DNA from: an uncultured eubacterium 1-6
GTDB lineage: Bacteria > Bacillota > Clostridia > Lachnospirales > Lachnospiraceae
DNA length: 40,529 nucleotides
Direction of reading: 5' to 3'
Assembly (NCBI GenBank): GCA_903789595.1
Contig: CAIFEZ010000032.1
Location: 1-40,529, forward strand
Part shown: positions 34,080-40,449 of the stretch, piece by piece
How positions within the stretch are numbered: position 1 is the first letter of the stretch
Layout of the letters: the number at the start of each line of letters is the position of its first letter
The notes under the pieces: generated by a model
Told to the model about the DNA's origin: nothing
Seen by the model: only the letters and a program-made list of their open reading frames with translations
Database searches by the model: none
Program-made: the position numbers and the translations under genes

Positions 34080-34330
34080 GTTATTGTTCAGGGGATATAT
34101 GAACGGCAGGGATTTCACAGCCCTGTTGCCATTCGCAAACTGGCTGTAACAAAGTTTTATCCTTATTTATTGAAGCTGCGGAACTCCTCAGGCGCGAGCG
34201 CCTTCGTCAAACAGTCCTCGCTGTTCATTCCATGAAGGATTTACGGATAAAACTTTTAACAGCCAGTAATGCTCAGGCAAAGGTGCTGTGAAATCCTTGC
34301 CTTGTCAGTTGTGAATGAGCAGTAACATAT
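34080..34330. repeat. Dispersed palindromic element, copy A, with nested insert
   Basis: The left arm (GTTATTGTTCA ... GGCAGGGATTTCACAGCCC) and right arm (GGCAAAGGTGCTGTGAAATCC ... GAGCAGTAACAT) are inverted copies. Between them, 34151-34257 is an extra segment bounded by AAAGTTTTATCC and GGATAAAACTTT. Copy B lacks it. The element fills the 354-bp gap between the lipoprotein stop and the lysozyme gene; no gene is seen in it. Confidence 0.8.
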
Positions 34331-34339
34331 GGTTACGGT

Positions 34340-35599
34340 TCACGAAAAGATCAGCCTGTAGATCTGCCCCCACTCAGCTTTTGCCTCTTCACTGCTCTCG
34401 TCTTCCGACCGGTCGATGAACATCGGGATATTCATCTGAATCGAGCTGTTGACATTTTTGCCGAATGTCTCTTTCTGGTCCGCAGAGAGGATTCTGCCGT
34501 CTTCGATGATCAGGTCTGTGTCGGATTTCAGCAGTGTCTTGAGATCCCAGTCATCATAGGAGCCGGCCTCGGTCTGTTCAAATGCGGATGTCAGCTGACC
34601 GTCCTGCAGCAGCTTTTCGGCGCTGTCCGACGCGACGAAGACTTTCTCCGCGGGTTTCGTGATCACCACGGCTTCCTTCTCGATTCCCGCCACCAGTTCC
34701 GTGTCCTTGGGGACGATGAGATATTTGATGACATTGTTCTCATACAGATTCGAGCCGGATTCCGCTGTTGAGCCGGATGATGCTGCTGTCGATCCCGATG
34801 CAGATCCTGCCGTCTTCTCTCCAGATGCCGTATCCCGCAGGACGACTTCCACCAGATCAACATCGTGATCATACCGGAAGATACGGAACAGTCCTGCATG
34901 CTCCGGTGAAATCTCCGACTTGTATTCGAGTCCGGAAATCTGCGGCGCCGTCTCGTCCAGAGAATCATACTGTGCGGAAAGGCCGCTGCTGCTCTCCTGA
35001 CCGGTACCTGTCCCGCCTGCATCCTTTATTCCGAAATACATGGTATAGGTGATCTCGTGCGGCGTTGACATTGCCGTCGTGCAGCCGATGACGGTGTTGT
35101 TCTGGTTCAGAGATGCCGGAATTCGGAAGGAGCCGCTTCCGTTTATCTTCAGACCGCCTGCCCGGACGTAGATGTAATGGGTGCTGCTGAACTGAATGTC
35201 GGCGTAGCTTCTGCCATTTTTTACCGTCAGTCCGTTGCAGCTGATCTCGACCCGTCCGGATCCGCCGCTCCAGCTGAATTCATCCGGCTTGTAATCTCCG
35301 TCCGCCAGATCTGTCCGGTTGTCAAAGGAGTTTTCTTCCGCTGCCTGCTCCACAGAAGAGCTGTCGACGGATATGCTGCTCAGAGCGCCGCTGTCCGTAA
35401 GGACATCCTCAGCAGAGGAATCGGAACGGCTTTTTTCTGACAGGGATTCTGACAGAGACGATGTGCCCTCCGCAGCCGCAGAGGATCCGGACGCTGCTTC
35501 ATTAACGGCCGATGTGTGATTTCCGCAGCCGGCAAGCATCGACGCGGATACTGTGAGTGCCATGAGAATTGAGAGATATTTTTTTCGTTTCAAATTCAT
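34340..35599 (-). CDS. Lipoprotein of unknown function
   Basis: 419 aa from the ATG that begins MNLKRKKYLSILMAL. The signal peptide ends in a lipobox MLAGC (about 20-24), so the mature protein would be lipid-anchored on the outer face. A Ser/Ala/Glu-rich linker (about 30-95) leads into a beta-rich domain (about 100-225, WSGGSGRVEISCNG ... TYTMYFGIKD) that could bind a ligand. The second half is a possible periplasmic-binding-type fold (FVASDSAEKLLQDG ... LKTLLKSDTDLIIEDG). I do not recognise a family. The longer 485-codon reading would translate the 18-bp tandem repeats upstream and is rejected. The ribosome binding site is weak (AAGAAG). Confidence 0.75.
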   Translation of the reverse strand: MNLKRKKYLSILMALTVSASMLAGCGNHTSAVNEAASGSSAAAEGTSSLSESLSEKSRSDSSAEDVLTDSGALSSISVDSSSVEQAAEENSFDNRTDLADGDYKPDEFSWSGGSGRVEISCNGLTVKNGRSYADIQFSSTHYIYVRAGGLKINGSGSFRIPASLNQNNTVIGCTTAMSTPHEITYTMYFGIKDAGGTGTGQESSSGLSAQYDSLDETAPQISGLEYKSEISPEHAGLFRIFRYDHDVDLVEVVLRDTASGEKTAGSASGSTAASSGSTAESGSNLYENNVIKYLIVPKDTELVAGIEKEAVVITKPAEKVFVASDSAEKLLQDGQLTSAFEQTEAGSYDDWDLKTLLKSDTDLIIEDGRILSADQKETFGKNVNSSIQMNIPMFIDRSEDESSEEAKAEWGQIYRLIFS

Positions 35600-35652
35600 C
35601 AGCTTCTTTCTGATTATTTTTCTTTTTATAATGTTATAATGCAGCTTCTTCT

Positions 35653-35760
35653 CTGTCCTGGCGGAGACATCTGTCCAGACGAAAGCTTTTGTTCTGCCGG
35701 AAGTTTTTGTCCAGCCGGAAGCTTTGGTCCTGGCGGAAGCATCTGTCCTGCCGGAAACAT
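35653..35760. repeat. Six tandem 18-bp repeats
   Basis: Units CTGTCCTGGCGGAGACAT and variants at 35653, 35671, 35689, 35707, 35725 and 35743, all 18 bp. The array lies between the stop of the upstream gene (35779) and the lipoprotein start. Because 18 is a multiple of 3, all frames stay open and show hexapeptide repeats, which explains spurious ORFs here. Confidence 0.9.
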
Positions 35761-35778
35761 CCCCTCTGTAGAAGGTGT

Positions 35779-37275
35779 TTATTCTTCCCGGAGGCATTTT
35801 TTCTTACTGAGGTGTTTTTTTCCATCCGGAACGGTTCTCCCCTCAGCGGGTATCAGCGCTCTCTCCACAATGTGGCGGCCGGATGCTCCCGAACGGGAGG
35901 TGCTGCCGTCCTTCGAGCCATTCTCCCCGGGGAGCGCATTATCCAGCATCTGGGTTTCGTTCGCGTAGGGGACCTGCATCTGGTATCCGTCAATCAGACT
36001 GTCGATCGAAGCATTCAGCACACGGTCGATCTGATTCTGGGTGACGTTCCGCGCCTGATACTTTGTGGCCCCGGATTCAAAATTAATCAGCAGATGGTCT
36101 CCGCCGGAGTCCAGATCCTCGCTCATATTGGGGATACGGAGGCTCCGGACGAGGACAGGATTGCGGAACCATCCGAGATACTTGCTGTAATGGATTCTGT
36201 AGATCCTGAGGTAGGAGGTATTGTTGCGCCCGTAGGAGCAGGATGTGATTACGTACAATCCTCCATTGTGCTTCACGATCTGCGCGCCCTGCGTAAAATA
36301 GCTCAGATAGATCTTGTACGTGACAACCTTTCCGGTTTTCAGGCTGTATGCCGTCGCGTAGCTTCTCGGATAAAAGCTGTTGATGTTGAAGCTCCCGACA
36401 AACAGTGTGTTCTTATATATGGAGATAAAGGACGGAACAGTATCGCAGGAGAGATATTTGACCAGCGGGACATAGATGGAGTCCTTGTTCTGATTGACGA
36501 ACTTCCGGAGATCACGCATGGAAATCTCCCAGATGCGGTAGGTGCCGGCCGTATGCTGCGGCTGGTCAGATTTATTTGTCTTCGGAATCCGTTCATCCTT
36601 AAGGCTCGAATCGGCGATATAGACCCTGTTTGTTTTTGTGCTGTAGGCGAGCGCCCCGACATGACAGCGGGTGCTCAGGGCCAGGGTCGTGAGATATTTT
36701 CCGGTATCCCGGTCCAGCACATAGATCACAGAGCTTGTCCACACCTTCTCCGAGGAACTGTACGCGGAAATCAGAATATAATTTCCCGCCACGCAGATTC
36801 CCTGCGGTACCATGTAGGGGGTGGCCATTCCGGAGACATTGGTCTGTCTGAGACCCGGAATTACGTAGGAATCGTTCTGATACAGGGATCTGCTGAAAGC
36901 GCGGAACTGTGCCCAGCTGTTCGTGCTGTTGATCAGATTGTAGTAATTGTCGTCGAAGGTGCTTCCGGTGTATGTCATGACGTTGGGATCGGATTCCGGG
37001 TCGTCCGGATTGACCAGAGACAGCGTGCTCTGATAGAACTTCCAGAGATCATCGGTTTCCGTCTCCTTCCATCTGACCTGTCCGCTGTAGGTTCCGATTG
37101 TATAGGTTTTGTGAATCATACACAGAAATGAGGTTCCGATCAGCGCGGAGAGGAAAAAAAAGAGCGTGACGCGTGCCGTGACCCGTCGTGCATCCACAGA
37201 ATATCGGCATCCCGGGATCAGCGGTCCTTCGGGATATGCGGTATCTTCAATTCTGCGCTCTGTCCTGTTCTGCAC
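35779..37275 (-). CDS. Membrane-anchored secreted protein, unrecognised, beta-rich
   Basis: A 498-aa protein with one TM (about 33-55, TLFFFLSALIGTSFLCMI) and a large outer domain. The domain has repeated strand patterns typical of a beta-propeller: GICVAGNYILISAYSS, SSVIYVLDRDTGKYLTTL, VGALAYSTKTNRVYIADSS and KNTLFVGSFNINSFY. I do not recognise a family. The C-terminus (about 445-498) is polar and looks unstructured. The start is read as GTG; AAAGG lies about 12 nt upstream. A much better ribosome binding site (AGGAGGG) lies 40 nt further up but leads into a two-codon ORF. It precedes the lipoprotein gene and may be co-transcribed with it. Confidence 0.7.
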   Translation of the reverse strand: MQNRTERRIEDTAYPEGPLIPGCRYSVDARRVTARVTLFFFLSALIGTSFLCMIHKTYTIGTYSGQVRWKETETDDLWKFYQSTLSLVNPDDPESDPNVMTYTGSTFDDNYYNLINSTNSWAQFRAFSRSLYQNDSYVIPGLRQTNVSGMATPYMVPQGICVAGNYILISAYSSSEKVWTSSVIYVLDRDTGKYLTTLALSTRCHVGALAYSTKTNRVYIADSSLKDERIPKTNKSDQPQHTAGTYRIWEISMRDLRKFVNQNKDSIYVPLVKYLSCDTVPSFISIYKNTLFVGSFNINSFYPRSYATAYSLKTGKVVTYKIYLSYFTQGAQIVKHNGGLYVITSCSYGRNNTSYLRIYRIHYSKYLGWFRNPVLVRSLRIPNMSEDLDSGGDHLLINFESGATKYQARNVTQNQIDRVLNASIDSLIDGYQMQVPYANETQMLDNALPGENGSKDGSTSRSGASGRHIVERALIPAEGRTVPDGKKHLSKKKCLREE

Positions 37276-37374
37276 GGTTTACGGCTGCCTTTCTGACGCT
37301 TTCGCGTTATTTCATGGTCTGACCCTCCTGAGGCGCCGCCTGTCAGACGCCCGGCACTGCCTGACCTGTCTTTT

Positions 37375-37380
37375 ATTATA
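37375..37380 (-). promoter_or_regulatory. -10 element upstream of the beta-rich secreted protein
   Basis: TATAAT on the minus strand, just below the terminator of the preceding gene. No good -35 is visible; the upstream part of the promoter would overlap the terminator stem. Confidence 0.4.
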
Positions 37381-37383
37381 CAG

Positions 37384-37413
37384 AAAAAACGGATGTCTGA
37401 ACACCCGTTTTTT
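37384..37413. terminator. Intrinsic terminator of the coiled-coil protein gene
   Basis: AAAAAACGG-A-TGT / ACA-C-CCGTTTTTT with a CTGA loop. It has a T6 run on the minus strand and an A-run on the other side, so it can work in both directions. It follows the stop at 37457. Confidence 0.8.
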
Positions 37414-37456
37414 CATAACTTTTATCTCTGCCTTTCAGATATACTGTGAACAGTAA

Positions 37457-38686
37457 TTACTGCTGTGTCTGCTGCTGTGATTTCTTCTTCCGATTCTCGA
37501 GCAAGAGACGCTCCCTCTCCTCTTCCTCCTCCTGCAGCTGCTTCCGTGTCTTGTTCTTCTGAATAAAGTAGGCAAGCTCGGAATTCTTGATGGCCAGATT
37601 CGCCCGATAGGTGTCGAGCTCGTTCTTCAGATGAAGACGGCTGTTGCAGCTTTCCGTAATTTCGGTATCAGACAGCATGTGATTCGAGGTGAGAAAGGCA
37701 AGGCTCATGATCCTGCTTCCGGTCGGGAATTCGACGGTCACCTTGTCATCGGTCCGACTTGTGATCTTCCCTTCTCCGAACTTTCTGTGGGAGACGGCAG
37801 CGCCGACGATCTCTGCGTCTGTGATCTTTGCCAGATTCTCCTTCAGCGTACGGATATGATCCTCGATGTAGGAAATCTCATTTTCTATCTCCTGCTTCTT
37901 CTCTTCCTTCTCCTGTTTCGTGCGGGAAGCCTTCGTGCGATGGACGAAGGGATGGTCCATGTAGTAGTCATAGGTGTCGGCGATGTACATGACGTCGAAC
38001 GCCAGAATATGACATTCCGGGTCGATGCTCTCCAGGCCCGGCATGCTGTATTCCTCCGCCTGACGGATCAGCTCGTTCTGCACGATCTCCAGAAGCTCCG
38101 GGCGGGTCCGGAGCACACCGGCGAGCTCCCGGCACATCCGGTAGTAGACATCCATGCGGAACGCTCTTCCGCTGCTGAAGCTGTCGGGGAATTCGACCGA
38201 GTCGGCGAAATTCCCGGCCGTTGTCGGCTTGTAGATGAAGTCCTTCTGCGGAAAGATAAATCCGAGGTAGGACAGTGCGGACCGTGAATTCTGAAGATAT
38301 CCCTTTCCGTTCGAGCGGCTCTCCAGGAGGCTGTTGATCTTGTGGATGAAGCTAAAAGCATGTTCGCCTCTCGATTTGTCATCTTCACCGGTATCCTCCG
38401 TCAGAATCCGGAACGCCTCGCGGACAGCTTCCTGATGATTGCTGCGCTCGTCACAGAGCATCAGGATGCCGTTTTCCGGCCACCAGAAGCTGCTGGAAAT
38501 GAAGCTCCCGCTGTCCTTGAAGCAGGACTGGAACATTCCGGCAAAATCCGCGCTCTCCACATCCCAGAATTTCCTGCACCGCCACGCGGAGCGCCACTTG
38601 AAGAGTTCATCATGTTCTTTCCCGGCTGTTTTGTCAAATTTGTCGATGTAAAAATCGATGATTTCATTCGCTTTGTCAATGTTCAT
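37457..38686 (-). CDS. Cytoplasmic protein with coiled coil and UvrD/PcrA-tail-like domain
   Basis: 409 aa, no signal peptide and no TM. The first part (about 1-250) is helical and not recognised by me. A coiled coil (about 250-295, rich in K/E: KQEKEEKKQEIENEISYIED) follows. Next, AVSHRKFGEGKITSRTDDKV, continuing VEFPTGSRIMSLAFL (about 300-340), matches the pattern of the small Tudor-like domain at the C-terminus of PcrA/UvrD helicases. A second highly charged helix ends the chain (EEEEERERLLLENRKKK, about 385-405). The PcrA tail contacts RNA polymerase, so a role near transcription is imaginable but is inference. AGAGGAAG lies 5 nt before the ATG, and an extended -10 (TGATAGAAT) lies at 38749-38754. 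Confidence 0.75.
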   Translation of the reverse strand: MNIDKANEIIDFYIDKFDKTAGKEHDELFKWRSAWRCRKFWDVESADFAGMFQSCFKDSGSFISSSFWWPENGILMLCDERSNHQEAVREAFRILTEDTGEDDKSRGEHAFSFIHKINSLLESRSNGKGYLQNSRSALSYLGFIFPQKDFIYKPTTAGNFADSVEFPDSFSSGRAFRMDVYYRMCRELAGVLRTRPELLEIVQNELIRQAEEYSMPGLESIDPECHILAFDVMYIADTYDYYMDHPFVHRTKASRTKQEKEEKKQEIENEISYIEDHIRTLKENLAKITDAEIVGAAVSHRKFGEGKITSRTDDKVTVEFPTGSRIMSLAFLTSNHMLSDTEITESCNSRLHLKNELDTYRANLAIKNSELAYFIQKNKTRKQLQEEEEERERLLLENRKKKSQQQTQQ

Positions 38687-38748
38687 ATGAACTTCCTCTC
38701 ATTTAAAAGCACGACGCAAGTAGCTATTACACATTTCATGTATTTGTA

Positions 38749-38757
38749 ATTCTATCA
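38749..38757 (-). promoter_or_regulatory. Extended -10 of the coiled-coil protein gene
   Basis: TGATAGAAT on the minus strand, about 60 nt upstream of the start codon. The -35 region (TTATCT) is weak, as is common with an extended -10. Confidence 0.5.
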
Positions 38758-38830
38758 CACTTCAAGGCATAAGATAACTAAAAACCATCCGTTTTCGTAA
38801 AAGTTTTCGGAATTATTTCAACGAAATTGC

Positions 38831-38859
38831 TTGCAAAGCCGATTGGCTATTGTTATAAT
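38831..38859 (+). promoter_or_regulatory. Promoter of the small RNA candidate
   Basis: TTGCAA (38831-38836), 17-nt spacer, TATAAT (38854-38859) extended by TGT. The transcript would start near 38866. Confidence 0.75.
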
Positions 38860-38865
38860 CACAGC

Positions 38866-38979
38866 AAATCAAGGCAAAGATTTTTCACCCTTGGTTCAGG
38901 ATGATTACCTCATCTTGATCATCTCCCCCATTTAAAGAGCCTCTGTCTGAGATCAAACAGGCAGCGGCTCCGTTTTTTT
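38866..38979 (+). ncRNA. Candidate C-rich small RNA, about 114 nt
   Basis: A compact unit from a consensus promoter to an intrinsic terminator, with no ORF that has a ribosome binding site. It folds into three hairpins. Hairpin 1 is AATCAAGG/CCTTGGTT (38867-38896). Hairpin 2 is CAGGATGA/TCATCTTG (38897-38917). Hairpin 3 is the terminator, GAGCC and CTGTCTG pairing with CAGGCAG and GGCTC, followed by T7. Between hairpins 2 and 3 lies an unpaired ATCTCCCCCATTT (38921-38933). C-rich loops or linkers of this kind pair with Shine-Dalgarno sequences in several Firmicute sRNAs. I do not assign it to a named family. Confidence 0.65.
38937..38979 (+). terminator. Terminator of the small RNA candidate
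   Basis: GAGCC ... GGCTC outer stem with inner CTGTCTG/CAGGCAG, then CG and seven T. Confidence 0.85.
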
Positions 38980-39123
38980 ATGCGGCTTCGCAATGAAGAG
39001 ATAAAGGACTCCCAAACTGCTTCACATAGCTTTGTGTATATTTCTGAATATTCGCTCATTTGTTTTTATCTTTGGTTTGTATTTCATTATTACATATTTT
39101 ATAATTTAATTTCAGATTATCGC

Positions 39124-39152
39124 TTGACAAATTCATGTTTCGTCTGTATTAT
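39124..39152 (+). promoter_or_regulatory. Strong promoter of the twin mini-ORF transcript
   Basis: A perfect TTGACA (39124-39129), exactly 17 nt, then TATTAT (39147-39152). The region upstream is AT-rich. This is the strongest-looking promoter in the window. Confidence 0.8.
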
Positions 39153-39184
39153 ATAGTTAACAACAAACAAGAAAGCGAAACGAA

Positions 39185-39223
39185 ATGATAAAGAAACGGA
39201 GGATAAGTCCATTGCACAAGTGA
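39185..39223 (+). CDS. Mini-ORF 1, 12 aa (MIKKR-type)
   Basis: ATG to TGA encodes MIKKRRISPLHK. It is near the 5' end of the short transcript and has no clear ribosome binding site. Its first codons repeat those of mini-ORF 2. It may be a leader peptide or a by-product of a repeated RNA segment; coding status is unproven. Confidence 0.35.
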   Translation: MIKKRRISPLHK

Positions 39224-39278
39224 TCAAGACTTAAAGTAACCATCCGGAAATATTCAGAAAAGGAGGTTAAACAGTCCG

Positions 39279-39317
39279 ATGATAAAGAAAAGAGAGACGA
39301 TAAGGGCAGTTCATTAA
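39279..39317 (+). CDS. Mini-ORF 2, 12 aa (MIKKR-type)
   Basis: ATG to TAA encodes MIKKRETIRAVH. AAAAGGAGG stands 12 nt upstream. The stop codon overlaps the first bases of the terminator stem, so a ribosome ending here would cover the stem, as in attenuators. Coding status is unproven. Confidence 0.45.
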   Translation: MIKKRETIRAVH

Positions 39318-39365
39318 AAGAGGATGTTGATGACGAGAAAATCAACATCCTCTTTTCATTTTTCC
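39316..39365 (+). terminator. Intrinsic terminator after the mini-ORFs
   Basis: AAAAGAGGATGTTGAT and ATCAACATCCTCTTTT form a perfect 16-bp stem around a 9-nt loop, followed by CATTTTT. A possible yoaK promoter (TTTTCA-16-TATAAT, with TATAAT at 39375-39380) begins just behind it. Confidence 0.85.
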
Positions 39366-39445
39366 ATAATGTACTATAATACATATCTGTGTGCTGCCCA
39401 TTCTTTATACGGCTGCATTCATTTCATTCATGCAGAAGCTTACAT

Positions 39446-39483
39446 GTCATATATGACCCGGGATCTGGAAACAGCCATCCCGG
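39446..39483. promoter_or_regulatory. Palindrome and hairpin in the yoaK leader
   Basis: GTCATATATGAC (39446-39457) is a perfect 12-bp palindrome. It is followed directly by a hairpin CCGGGAT-CTG-GAAA-CAG-CC-ATCCCGG (39458-39483), 32 nt before the start codon. Either could control transcription or translation of the next gene. Confidence 0.45.
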
Positions 39484-39515
39484 ATCAACGATCTCACACC
39501 AAAGGAAGGATCTTC

Positions 39516-40253
39516 TTGGAACAGCCTGTAAAACATCATAAAAAAAGAAAACGTATTCAGATGTCCGAATCAAACGCGGTGATGATCGCGCTGACCGCCT
39601 CGGGAGGACTGCAGGACGCATACTCCTATTTCATTCGCGGCAAGGTCTTTGCGAACGCGCAGACGGGAAATCTTGTTCTGATGGCGCAGCATTTATTCAC
39701 TGGCGATTTGACCGGTGCGCTGCATTATCTGATCCCCCTGTCCGCCTTCGCGTTCGGGGTTCTCGTCGCCGAACAGCTTCGCGCGAGAATCCATTGGGAG
39801 GGGATGATTCACTGGAGACAGGTCATCGTTCTCCTGCAGATCCTGATGCTGCTCGCGGTTGGTTTTCTTCCAGTCAATGATGTCGTCAATGTGTTTGCCA
39901 ATGCCTTGACTTCCATGGCCTGCGCAATGCAGGTTCAGGCATTCCGCAAGGTAAACGGATATGCTTACGCCAGCACAATGTGCATCGGAAATCTTCGCAG
40001 CGGCATGGATGCGCTGAGCGCTTACCTTCGAACCAAAGAACAGAAACATCTGCGGAGATCCGGACAGTACTTCCTGGTCATCCTTGTCTTTGTGCTCGGA
40101 GCAGGCTCGGGCGGTTTTCTCGCTTCCCGCGTCGGCGCCGGAGAAGCGCCTGTCGGAGGCAGAATCATCTGGATCTCCTGCGGGCTGCTCATTATAAGCT
40201 TTCTTCTGATGCTCATCCGCGAGGAAAAAGAAATTGAAAACGCCGCTGGCTGA
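39516..40253 (+). CDS. YoaK/DUF1275-family membrane protein
   Basis: 245 aa from a TTG start, chosen because AGGAAGG lies 6 nt upstream; no ribosome binding site precedes the internal ATG at about residue 16, and the longer reading would translate the leader hairpin. Six TM segments. The family signature is clear: SGGLQDAYSYFIRGKVFANAQTGN near the N-terminus, with the conserved Asp and the NAQTGN stretch, and later NALTSMACAMQVQAFRKVNG. DUF1275 proteins are common, of unknown function, and are suspected transporters. It stands alone behind the mini-ORF transcript and its terminator. Confidence 0.88.
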   Translation: MEQPVKHHKKRKRIQMSESNAVMIALTASGGLQDAYSYFIRGKVFANAQTGNLVLMAQHLFTGDLTGALHYLIPLSAFAFGVLVAEQLRARIHWEGMIHWRQVIVLLQILMLLAVGFLPVNDVVNVFANALTSMACAMQVQAFRKVNGYAYASTMCIGNLRSGMDALSAYLRTKEQKHLRRSGQYFLVILVFVLGAGSGGFLASRVGAGEAPVGGRIIWISCGLLIISFLLMLIREEKEIENAAG

Positions 40254-40276
40254 TAAGTTCTATTACACCGAAGCAA

Positions 40277-40426
40277 TCAATTCATTTTTTGCCGCGATAA
40301 AAACCAGCTCTTCCCGGTTGTCTCCTTCATGCTGACGCCTTTGCTGTCTTCGTTCCAGGCTCTTTCAATCTTTTCTTTCGTTTCTGCTTCCCTCCGGGCA
40401 TACAAAAAACCGCTGATCATCTGCAT
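40277..40426 (-). CDS. Possible 49-aa ORF or gene remnant
   Basis: A minus-strand ORF starts inside the bidirectional terminator (MQMISGFLYARR) and continues with a well-composed polar sequence (ETKEKIERAWNEDSKG) to TGA. There is no ribosome binding site and no promoter. It could be the 3' remnant of an old gene. I do not recognise it. Confidence 0.25.
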   Translation of the reverse strand: MQMISGFLYARREAETKEKIERAWNEDSKGVSMKETTGKSWFLSRQKMN

Positions 40427-40449
40427 TTAAAAATGATCAGCGGTTTTTT
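40404..40449. terminator. Bidirectional terminator after yoaK
   Basis: AAAAAACCGCTGATCAT and ATGATCAGCGGTTTTTT pair perfectly, with T6 on both strands. It lies 150 nt beyond the yoaK stop. Confidence 0.85.

Noticed and set aside
35600-35825. N-terminal extension of the lipoprotein and a 63-aa ORF with FRQD repeats
   Set aside because: Both are translations of the 18-bp tandem array; the lipobox signal peptide fixes the start at 35599.
35689-37131. 480-codon plus-strand ORF opposite the beta-rich secreted protein
   Set aside because: Antisense shadow; no ribosome binding site; the minus-strand protein has a plausible TM and beta repeats.
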